NCBI GenBank assembly: GCA_036897485.1
Contig: JAYMTF010000402.1
Coordinates: 1-37,209 of the forward strand
Length of the DNA stretch: 37,209 nt
DNA from: Pelargonium nanum
Lineage: Eukaryota > Streptophyta > Magnoliopsida > Geraniales > Geraniaceae
Direction: 5' to 3'
This document shows positions 8,956-37,209 of the stretch, in pieces. The notes under the pieces were generated by a model. The model was not told the origin of the DNA and did no database searches. It saw nothing but the letters and a program-made list of their open reading frames with translations. Every line of letters begins with the position of its first letter. Positions within the stretch are counted from its first letter, which is position 1. The translations under genes were made by a program, and so were the position numbers.

Positions 8956-10678
8956 ATGGCTTCCTTCTCTGCAACTAGCAGCCCTGTCATGGCTGCTACT
9001 TTGATGCTTCTTCTGGGTTTTCTAATGGCAAACCTCGACACAACAGGTTTGTATCGATCTCTCTCGTCATACTTTGCTATTTGGTAGCTTATCTTGTTTT
9101 TGTAACAAGTTGTAAATAAGGCGCACATTAACTAAGTGGCAGCCTTGGGGACGGATGCAACCGCGTTACTGTAGGGGCAGTTGCCTCCACTGAATTTTGT
9201 TTATACGAAAACATATAAATATTTTTTTTTGAATCTCTCTACATTTGTTCTCACACTACAAGAAATGGTCCCAGTTTGCGACGCTTGTTGGACGTCGTTC
9301 AACGTCCTAGCCATCAAGATTTGCGACGTACACGTGCATGGAAGCAGGCGTCGCAATTCTTTTTCCGACGTCCACGTTGATGCTACGACATCGCAAATTC
9401 CAAATGTCACATCGTGCCGTCGAAAAAGGCGACTTCGCAAGCTGGGGGGGTTTCTTGTAGTGTCGCCAACATATTTGCTTCTACTAATCATATTTTCTGA
9501 ACTATTGACCATTTCCACTTTAAAGAGAATCAATAAGAAAAACAATTATGTACTCGATAGTGTTGTAAATGTTAGTATTTCTTTACAGTAATGTTTCACT
9601 ATGTATTATCAAAAGTATTATATGGTAACATAACTTTGGTTCTTGAATGTGTGTAGATGCACAAGTAGGTGTTTGTTACGGAATGATGGGAAACAACCTG
9701 CCATCACCATCCGAAGTTGTAGCTCTCTACAAATCACGCAACATAAAACGTATGAGGATCTACGATCCACACCAAGCAACCCTACAAGCTCTCCGGGGAT
9801 CCGGCATCGAGCTCATGATTGGTGTCCCAAACTCAGACCTCCAAAGCCTAGCCAACCCTTCCAATGCACGTTCGTGGGTTCAAAACAACATCTTCAACTT
9901 CTGGCCAAGCGTTAGGTTCAGGTACATTGCGGTAGGCAATGAAGTGAGCCCCGTCAATGGAGACTCGTCGCGATTCGCACCCTTCGTCCTCCCGGCCATC
10001 CAAAATGTATACCAAACCCTTAGAGCAGCCAACTTGCATAACCAAATTAGGGTTTCAACGGCTATAGACATGACCCTCATAGGGACGTCCTACCCTCCGT
10101 CTCACGGCGCCTTTAGAGGCGACGTGAGGCAATATCTAGACCCCATTTTAGGGTTCCTACAATACGCCGGGAACCCGCTGCTGGCCAATGTGTACACTTA
10201 CTTTAGCTACAAGGATAACCCTAGGGACATTTCTCTTCCCTATGCCCTATTTACTTCGCCATCGGTTGTTGCGTGGGACGGACAAAGAGGGTATCAGAAC
10301 CTTTTCGACGCCATGATGGATTCGTTGTACTCCGCTATAGAGAGGACCGGGCAAATGGATGTGCAAGTGGTTGTGTCCGAAAGTGGATGGCCATCCGCGG
10401 GCGGGTTCGGGACAACTTTTGACAATGCCGGGACTTACTTGTCTAAGTTGATGCAACATGTGAGTAAAGGTACCCCAAAGAGGCCTGGTAGAGCCATAGA
10501 GACTTACATATTTGCTATGTTCAATGAGAACCAAAAGCAGCCAGAGTTGGAGAAAAATTTTGGTATCTTTTTCCCGAATAAGCAGCCAAAATATAATCTT
10601 TACTTTGGTGGGAAAAGGAGCTGGGATATTACTACTGATTATAACACAACTGAGCTTCCCTCGAAAAGTGACATGTAA
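8956..10678 (+). CDS. Glucan endo-1,3-beta-glucosidase (GH17, class I-like), two exons
   Basis: The enzyme hydrolyses internal beta-1,3-glucan bonds in callose and fungal walls (PR-2 type). Exons are 8956-9046 and 9657-10678, joined by a GT-AG intron of 610 bp that splits codon 31; the product is 370 aa. Residues 1-32 form a signal peptide with a hydrophobic core ([10 protein letters not shown]), and mature protein should begin at QVGVCYG (Q33). Catalytic glutamates of the family are E126 in VGNEVSP (acid/base) and E272 in [13 protein letters not shown] (nucleophile, the GH17 signature). A small first exon coding the signal peptide is the usual layout of these genes. The tail after [12 protein letters not shown] contains an N-glycosylation site (NTT, N360) and ends in SDM, much like the removable vacuolar propeptide of class I glucanases; location in the vacuole is therefore inferred. 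The start is the first ATG after the TATA box. No break or missing catalytic residue was seen. Confidence 0.95.
9254..9462. mobile_element. CACTA-type MITE in the glucanase intron
   Basis: The 209-bp segment begins CACTACAAGAAA and ends with its exact 12-bp reverse complement, TTTCTTGTAGTG. The similarity of the ends continues imperfectly for another 10-15 bp. Subterminal TTGCGACG/CGTCGCAA motifs recur in both orientations, as expected for En/Spm elements. Flanking triplets are TCA and TCG, a nearly preserved 3-bp target duplication. There is no transposase, so it would depend on an autonomous relative. Confidence 0.88.
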
Positions 10679-10727
10679 ATCATGTGAGGCTTGATTTTCA
10701 TTTCAATGTATTTCTATCCTAATTTAC

Positions 10728-10733
10728 AATAAA
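10728..10733 (+). terminator. Polyadenylation signal of the glucanase
   Basis: AATAAA lies 50 bp after the stop codon, within T-rich sequence. It is the nearest canonical signal, and cleavage would be expected roughly 10-30 bp further on. Confidence 0.6.
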
Positions 10734-10759
10734 AGTTTCTATTTCCATGAATTCTTCTC

Positions 10760-11530
10760 TTAATTACGTGTTAATTTTTCATTTTCATTTCTAAGTGAAA
10801 CATTCCGTGATCAATTCTCACTTAGTCTGTCGCAGGCATCAAAACTACTAGTACAAAATTTTAAAACAACACTATTTTCTAAGTCGCGTACCCGAGTGTC
10901 TGATTTCTATGAACTAAAATTGCAGATTATCTATATATTTGAATTTATGTTCAAACTATAAAAAGAGAGTAATCAATTAATTTAGGAAAATTTTAGGTGC
11001 AGAAACATTATTTAAAGGGGAAATGACAGATGGAGGCTCCTTTTTTGGTCTCATAATACATAATGTACCAAAGTTTTAAAACGCCGCTTTGGAGATACCT
11101 AATTTATTTACACAGTCTGTAAACCATTAACACCGTTAGATGAGACATGTTAATGACTATTTTACCCTCCAATATATATATTCTGTAAAGTTACAATGAA
11201 CTTTCATTTGGAGAGTTCATATTCTCTCACTCTTTCTTTGTTAAGCTCTCTATTGTTCGATCTCTCTCTCTCGATTTGTCATATGTATTGATCCATCTTG
11301 TTGAAACTTCGTTGGTTGGATTTGAGTGAGTTTTGCTTTTGAAATTTTAGTACATCAAGATGGTGCGACCGATTCGTTTGTGAAATGATACATGAAAAAG
11401 GTGGGTTTCTCAATACATCAAGTTTATGAGTTTTGTTTGATTTGTAAGAAAATGTTGTTGGTTTGGTAGATACTATAAGAAGAGGAACAAAATTTAACAT
11501 TTTATAAAATGATTAAGTTTATTTATTAAT
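10760..11530. other. Gene-free spacer
   Basis: AT-rich sequence without coding signal. The part 11020-11180 reads like dispersed repeat sequence, but no terminal repeat could be fixed. A CT-rich run lies at 11225-11275. Confidence 0.5.
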
Positions 11531-11534
11531 TTTT

Positions 11535-11622
11535 TCTGGAAAATTCAGATTCCGACGAGCATTGAAGTTTTCGGCGCCGGAAAACTCATAGCTTTCGGTT
11601 TTCGGAATCTGAATTTTCTAGA
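11535..11622. repeat. 19-bp inverted repeat foldback
   Basis: Arms 11535-11553 (TCTGGAAAATTCAGATTCC) and 11604-11622 are reverse complements with one mismatch, around a 50-bp loop. The loop itself has GTTTTCGGCGCCGGAAAAC, a second short palindrome at about 11568-11586. This resembles a tiny foldback or MITE remnant. Confidence 0.8.
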
Positions 11623-11670
11623 GAAAAAAAAAACAGATTTCACAATCAAATCCAAAATTAAACTCAAACT

Positions 11671-11696
11671 CTAAACTAAACTAAACTAAACTAAAC
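11671..11696 (+). repeat. (CTAAA)n microsatellite
   Basis: Five consecutive CTAAA units. It is not the plant telomere motif (TTTAGGG or CCCTAAA), so it is treated as a simple repeat. Confidence 0.85.
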
Positions 11697-11699
11697 AAT

Positions 11700-12884
11700 C
11701 AAATTCAAACTCTAAGCCTTTCCAATGACTGGTGCTACTATTGCAACCATGAGGTACTTGAACGAAGTAACGAATGTGGTCACAAAATAAAATCACTGTC
11801 TTTCACACTCTCAGCAGTTTCTTAAGTGTGTTCATCACAATATTCGTGTTTCTTCGATATTCGAACGAACTACGGAGATTTGATTCTCAATTCAATTACA
11901 TATTTCTGTTTGTGGAGAACTTATTCTCACGCCGGATATGGTCCCTCAGACACACATTCGGGGCTCCGCTTAACGATGTGTTACCTGCGCAAGCTACCAG
12001 TCACTGACCAGACTTGGAGCATTGCTATCACTAGACACCAGAAAATCCAAAGACAAGACTTGACCCAGATTTGACTAAGTCTGAAACCTTGACTATTGGA
12101 GAAGAAAACCAATACGACATAGTACAAAGCCTTGATTTTAACTTAGAAAAAAAAAGTTAAATCAACGGTTATGACTTCAACAAATACGAAGACGCCATAT
12201 GACCTTCACCTTGCGCGAAGAAGCCGTTGCGTCGCACTGGATCATGCCTCAACCCTCCTCCAATCTGAAATGTCCACATGACAGGCTCACCGATAGCACG
12301 TCACACCCGATCGCTCTCACTACTTCATCCGATTCGAAGTTTCCTCTCTCCACGAAAAAGTACGAAGTCACCACGTGGTCGGGCGTAGTCTCAGCATTTC
12401 ACCTACGCAACATTGGATCACATCCCATCCTTGGTCTGACCAAGCGAACCAACCAATGAACCGCATAAATCCACTGACCGGTAAATTAACCGAGTCCAGG
12501 CCATTTAAACGTTCAATAGAGCCCTTCCAAATCCTATCAAACCAAAATTAAGCCAATTGAACTTGATTTCAAACCAAATAATTCCAGAAAATTATCTTCA
12601 CGCTCCTTTATAATTCCATTTATTACAAAAATGTCATTAAGCATGTTTTTTTATACTATAAATAGTCATTTGATGATTCATTTGTTCTTTAAGTTATTTT
12701 TGGCACTCTCAAATCCTCTCAAAATGCTGTTTAAGCTCTCCCAAGTCTCCCATTTATTTTTGATGAACCTCCCAATGCTTTTTCGCGAACCGCAAACCCC
12801 ATACTTCTTAGGCGCAAACTCAACACCTCTTAGCTGCAAAATCACTAATTTTTGGTCGACGCCCAGCTATGAGCAAAAGCTACA
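11700..12884. other. Gene-free spacer, probable repeat sequence
   Basis: No gene supported; forward open frames of under 100 codons overlap each other in several frames without any motif. Base composition is more balanced than in the flanking spacer, and the sequence runs without a clear border into the tandem array that follows. An LTR or other transposon origin is possible but not shown. Confidence 0.4.
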
Positions 12885-13420
12885 TGCAAAAGGGAAACGA
12901 CATTTGGAGTTCAACGAAACAGGTCCATAGGCTATCCAACGCTGTTTAAGGGTCCGAAACACTGAAAAACAATTTCGGTCACGAATACGTCGCCAAAATC
13001 GAAAAGTTATATTTTGAACTCCTTGACTCAAGTTCAGCGAAACAGGTCCCGTGGCCATCCGACACCGTTTGGGGGATTTCGGTCACAAATACGCCACCCA
13101 AAATCGAATATTTTTGTATTGCGCTTTTGACTAAACAAGGTTACACGCACATGGGAAATGACTCACCAATTCCAATGGATTAGGTCACGAAGAAATCCGA
13201 CGTCATTTGGGGGTCGAAATCGCTAAAAATGATTTCAGTCACAGTACGTGGCCTAAAATCAGATATTTTCATCTTACGCTTTTTGACAAAACAAGATGAT
13301 TCAAACATGGGAAATGATCTACCAAATTTTATGGAAAAAAGTTTCAAGGCAAACCGAGATCGTTTGAGGGTCAAAATTAGCATTACAAGTTCAGTTTTGA
13401 CTATCCGAATCGATTTTGCA
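12885..13420 (+). repeat. Degenerate tandem array with units over 100 bp
   Basis: Related blocks recur in order: a GGGAAA(C/T)GA start (near 12890, 13152 and 13308), CGAAACAGGTCC or similar, a CCGA..C.(G/A)TTTGGGGG-like block, TTTCGGTCACGAATACGTCGCC-like sequence (12975, 13078, 13236), then AAAATCGAATATTTT and a GCTTTTGAC(A/T)AAACAAG-like end. Divergence between units is high, so period and copy number (about three to four) are approximate. The array lies directly before an LTR-like TATA region. Confidence 0.55.
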
Positions 13421-13789
13421 GGCATTTTTATTATACGCCCTGCAATGAATTGAGACCACACAGATGCTGGAAACAATCTTACAAATATATTGTGACGACT
13501 CCCAAGACCATCCGAGTATGTTTGATTGGTCAAAACCCATTTTCAGGTATATTTTCCCCCATGGGACATATGTGGCAAACCCTTTTGCTATATCTCAAAG
13601 ATCGCGAAATGACATCAACATTACATCATCACAGTGAGATCATTGCCACCTCAGCGTGGTTTCATGATCACATCATCCTAAGATGATTAAAATGCTTTAT
13701 TTGGGCGCGTGACATCATCACGATCAAAGCATGCCATCATCATGCCTACTTGCGACCAATCACAACGCGACACATCGCCCCTCACATCC

Positions 13790-13960
13790 ACTCACTGTAA
13801 GTATAAATACACCCTCAAGGGATGAGGTATGGATCCTTTTTGGGACTTTGAGATTAATTTGTGTTTGTGTCATTTACACACTTTGAGCTCTCAATTTTAT
13901 CTCTAAATTCTCTCTAGAATTACACTCGTACACTCCCAATTTCTATGACGAGAATCTCTT
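13790..13960 (+). mobile_element. LTR-like promoter region upstream of the BRWD-type gene
   Basis: TATAAATA at 13802-13809, followed by CACCCTCAAGG and a leader with TTTGAGCTCTCAATTTTATC and CTCTCTAGAATTACACTCG, has the same architecture as the LTR fragments at 3.1 and 4.4 kb, though it is a different family. It may be the U3/R part of a solo or truncated LTR. Its orientation is the same as that of the large gene downstream, whose own TATA box lies about 280 bp further on. Confidence 0.4.
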
Positions 13961-14081
13961 ATTATGGTTTCAAATTATGTTGCTACCTCACGCAACCCAA
14001 TCTCGCGTGGCACATTCCTTCCAAAAAAAATCTTGAAATTATATTTTGTTTTTGCTCTTGAAATATTGTTCGATCTCAAAG

Positions 14082-14094
14082 ATATATATAAAAA
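14082..14094 (+). promoter_or_regulatory. TATA box of the BRWD-type gene
   Basis: TATATATAAAAAG is a strong TATA match. Transcription from it would start near 14115. A GGCCCA site II-like motif lies at about 14157, as in many plant housekeeping promoters, and could alternatively mark a promoter with a start nearer 14250. Confidence 0.45.
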
Positions 14095-14114
14095 GCACAA
14101 AACCAAAACGCCTC

Positions 14115-14399
14115 GTACAAAATCTCTCCAATCGCTCTTCTGTTATGCGTCCCACAAGGCCCAGCCACAACAACAATTTCTCTTCAACAATCTAAACCCT
14201 CGCTTCGCGCGTGTAACACACTCACTCTTTTTTATTTTTCTTTTTATTTTTTAAATATAATTTTTTTCACTCCAATTCTGCAGCTCTTCGTCCTCTAGAG
14301 CCATTTCACTATTCTTTTCTAATCCATCTTTGACGAAGACACAGACGCAGTGTACCTCCAAAACGCACCGTTTCTCCTCCCTATGGAACTCCATTGAAG
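14115..14399 (+). other. Noncoding first exon (5' UTR) of the BRWD-type gene, with short uORFs
   Basis: The start of this exon is estimated from the TATA box. The end is the GT at 14400-14401 in CATTGAAG|GTATTT, chosen because the next good acceptor, TTACTTGCAG, ends at 16120, just 14 bp before the start codon. The exon holds two upstream reading frames: 14145-14195 (16 codons plus stop, present only if transcription starts upstream of it) and 14383-14397 (ATG GAA CTC CAT TGA). Both could lower translation of the main frame. The intervening 1.7-kb leader intron (14400-16120) is T-rich and holds no other gene. Confidence 0.5.
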
Positions 14400-16134
14400 G
14401 TATTTTTGCAACCAAATTGCCCTTTTTTATCTGTTTCTGTTCCTTCACTTTCATGTTGATTTTTTTTGTGTTTTGAGGAATTGGGTAGGGCTTGTTGCAT
14501 GTTTTGGATTAGATCCCAAATGGGTTTTGGTTGACAATTTGTTTTGTGTTCTTCATTGCTTTATCGCCGTAGATAATAGTGGAAGAAAATTGAATTGCAC
14601 GATATTTTCTTCTGTGCATTATGGATTTTGGCTGGTCAGGGTTTCCAATGAGTAGCTGTGTGTTTTAGGTTTCTGGTGATTGACCATCTGGTTGATTTGT
14701 TTAGAGTTAATTGCAAAAGGTTCTGTATCTGTTTCTATCCTTGTTTGTTTTAGGGTTTTGGTTCTGTTGGTTATTGCATTTGGGATTAACATGAATGAAT
14801 TGCCATTTAAGTACTTCTGTGATTTGGGTATGTATTTTTAGGTTTTAGGAATGCGACTTATTGCTTTGCGGCCACATATGTTATGTTATGTTATGATGAT
14901 ATTGTTGATGTCATTTTGAAATTATTATTTTTAAGCAATACATATTAGGATTTTAAGGCCGTGAAACTTAAAGGATTGTTTAGTGTAGGTAGTTCTGCTC
15001 CTCTCTTTTGAAGGAGTCTTATTAGAAGCTCAAGCCACCATATTGAGATAAATAAGCATTATCCATTATGTGTAGTGTGATGAAATCTGTGAGATTCCTC
15101 TTGGTTCAGTCCTCACGCATTATCTATTATGTGGTGTTTATGCACATTCCTTGGGATACACATTACACCATCACATTGGAGATTTCATGCGGGTCCCACT
15201 TTAACTTTTCTACCCCTACACTTGAATGTCTTATAGCTGTTTCTGAAGTTTATTGCTCTTTGAGCAAAATTGATCAGCCTGTTGCCTCCTTGGAAATTGG
15301 AATTGCTTATAAATTCCTGAGTTAATAGCAATATAACGCTCTTGTAGTGTGACCTCATGTTGCGTATCCCAAATGCACCAAGAAAAATGAAAGCTATGGC
15401 TAGAAGATGAGTAGTGCAATACTGAAGTCATTGACTTTTGAGGGAGTGAAGTTATGAAGTTGTATTTAACCTAGCTTATTGCAAAAAACCAGTTCAGTCA
15501 AGTTATATTGTAGTTAAACTTGTTCTATTTCAATGTTGCTTTGCTTCATCATTTCTCAATTATCACACCTCTCGTTATATGGTTTTACTGTATATCAGGA
15601 CTTGTAATAAAATTGAGGTTTACTTCTTTGGGTCATTTATTAAGTTAGTTTTGTGAAACATTTATTTCTTCTGGGACAAAGAAAAACATATCTGAACTTT
15701 AGTTAGATAAAATCATGTTAAAATTTGATGGAGTGTTTGATGCGTGCCAAAGGGTCCTTGATAACCACGATTATGAGGAATAGCAATTTCTGTGTGAGCG
15801 CATGTGTGTGAAATTTTTATTTGGCTTGAGAACTGGTAGACGTGTCTCGCTTCGTGTGGTGTCAGGTTTGGGATGATCCAGGTGGAGTTGAAGGGATAAA
15901 CGACATTGGTGACGGGGTTGTGCAAGAATAGTTCTCAACAACTTTACTATGTTTTACCCAAATTTTCAATTATAATTTTTAATCTTGATGGTGTTTTGAT
16001 CTGTTTCATCTCGGGTTTTATTTTATGTGTCTGAACTGTTATGCATTATGTTACTATGTTGGCTCTGTAGTGTGGGATAAACAATGGTTGTAAAGTAGTT
16101 GCTTGATTTTTTACTTGCAGGTTGTATATAGGAT

Positions 16135-36059
<19,925 letters not shown>

Positions 36060-36353
36060 CACATCCATTTTGAATTTTCCTTTGTTTTTTTGTCTCTTGT
36101 ACATAAATTTGATTTGCATCTAATTTTGGGGGCTGTTGAGGGTTCTCTCCGAAGTGGTGCTGAAAATTGGGTGCAGACAGTGTAGGTGGAAAATTTCCCA
36201 CCAAGAAGATACATTTTTGTATAGACAGTTATTTTTATAACAAAAGAGAAGGCAAAATCATATTAATTTTGTTTACAAACCATAGAACAAGCCTTCTTTT
36301 TTATGTAGAGATGGACTTTGGTTCCAAATTCTTATTTTGATAGGCAACAAGGA

Positions 36354-36359
36354 AATAAA
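36354..36359 (+). terminator. Candidate polyadenylation signal of the BRWD-type gene
   Basis: The first canonical AATAAA after the stop codon, giving a 3' UTR of about 300-330 bp. Plant genes often use weaker signals, so an earlier end near 36230 is also possible. Confidence 0.35.
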
Positions 36360-36499
36360 GATGCAGGTAAATAGCAAATAAATACAAATCTAAAAAAGCA
36401 AATGCTCAGCTGGATCATGGACAATGCTGGACTGATCTCATTGTGTAATTTGATTGGTCATAGTTACTGAGGCCATTCAAATTTCAGACTAGAGGGGAG

Positions 36500-36725
36500 G
36501 ACTCCAGTTCTTTTGATTTAGTTATTCTTAATGTTTTAGCTCTTACGGCTCATATAGGTAACATAGAGTTCTCTTTTGATCGTCTATCTGCGAACTGGAT
36601 AGCTCATGCTCTTGCTAGGTTATTGAGTTCTGCATCAAGCCATAACGGATAAGTGGGTTTTGGTTCCATCCCGCTAATTGAGTCACTTGTATAGGATGAT
36701 TTTCCTTTCTTAATATAAAGGCATT
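36500..36725 (+). pseudogene. LINE-type RNase H remnant
   Basis: From 36500 a frame of 50 codons reads DSSSFDLVILNVLALTAHIG and then FDRLSANWIAHALARLL before a TAA at 36650. The same frame continues VGFGSIPLIESLV, stop, DDFPFLI, stop. The N..AHALAR block and the following W/F..IP..I...V..DDFP end are typical of the C-terminal RNase H-like domain attached to plant non-LTR reverse transcriptases. The upstream catalytic part is absent and stops interrupt the frame, so it is a dead fragment. Confidence 0.65.
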
Positions 36726-37209
36726 TTAATCTCACACACAGTAAAGAAGCAAATTAAAGCCTGAAAAATAAAATAGAAACTGAAAAAACGAGTTTTCATT
36801 CATTTTACTTGATTACTTAATACGTGTGAATAACTTTAACAAATGTAGTATACATTAAATTGGGGTCAATGTTATTAACGGTACACGAACTTTACCTCAG
36901 TACTTAACTAGTTTTTGACCCCGTGCGTTGCACGGAATAGAAGATTCATGATTGTTTACTCAACCGTTGTGAACCAATAGTTATTTTGCTAAGACTCATT
37001 GTTTTCATAAACTATTACTGTTGTGATAAAATTAAAAGAGAAAACATAAAACATTGGAAAGGGAATGTCTAAAACCACTTATACTAATTAATCTAATACT
37101 TGTTTTCAATGTGAATATGTATTGTATGTAGAACTAATTGTAGAAGAAACTAACTGATCTCAAAGATTAGTGAAGCAAATATTATAAGTAATTGTGTGAT
37201 CTCAAAGAT
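36726..37209. other. 3' flank, no gene seen
   Basis: AT-rich sequence to the window edge. The one notable item is the short palindrome CCGTGCGTTGCACGG at 36921-36935, a motif I associate with a widespread plant repeat that begins near ACTAGT; the element's borders cannot be placed here. Confidence 0.4.

Noticed and set aside
9201..9545. 114-codon reverse frame across the glucanase intron
   Set aside because: It spans the CACTA MITE and intron on the antisense strand, with no domain; it is a by-product of the element's composition.
13180..13533. 117-codon reverse frame in the degenerate tandem array
   Set aside because: Its peptide shows only weak internal repetition that mirrors the DNA repeats, and no recognisable domain.

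Overview
This window is nuclear DNA of a flowering plant, most likely a eudicot. The evidence is intron-rich genes with GT-AG introns and AT-rich spacers, a GRAS transcription factor, a pathogenesis-type GH17 glucanase, and plant-type transposon debris (Stowaway, CACTA and hAT-like MITEs, a tRNA-derived SINE, LTR fragments, a LINE-type RNase H remnant). The species cannot be fixed from the sequence.

Layout. Positions 3-1070 hold the 3' part of an intronless GRAS-family gene whose start lies outside the window; a minus-strand SINE sits just behind its stop codon. Positions 1.3-8.6 kb are a gene-free spacer. It contains a 30-bp near-perfect hairpin, two LTR-type promoter fragments in opposite orientation with a short tandem array between them, a trinucleotide repeat, and a GC-rich block with a 47-48 bp minisatellite. 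Positions 8956-10678 hold a complete two-exon beta-1,3-glucanase gene (370 aa) with a CACTA MITE in its only intron. Positions 10.7-14.0 kb are again gene-free, with a foldback, a degenerate tandem array and an LTR-like TATA region.

From about 14.1 to 36.4 kb runs one large gene. It has a noncoding first exon, a 1.7-kb leader intron, then 23 coding exons that join without a frame break into a 1746-aa protein. The protein is the plant homologue of animal BRWD/PHIP: eight predicted WD40 repeats including a WDxR (DWD) box, a long charged disordered region, a crypto-Tudor-like domain and a C-terminal bromodomain-like fold. The last lacks the usual acetyl-lysine-binding asparagine. Its introns, mainly intron 11 (1.8 kb), intron 12 (5.1 kb), intron 20 and intron 21, carry repeats and MITEs. 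The final kilobase holds a decayed LINE-type RNase H fragment and a short GC palindrome.

The three genes do not form a pathway: one is a transcriptional regulator, one a secreted or vacuolar defence hydrolase, one a chromatin/ubiquitin-ligase adaptor. I found no convincing evidence of an undescribed system. The items most worth a second look are the altered bromodomain pocket, the transposon-derived promoter-like sequences next to genes, and several structured repeats without a family name.
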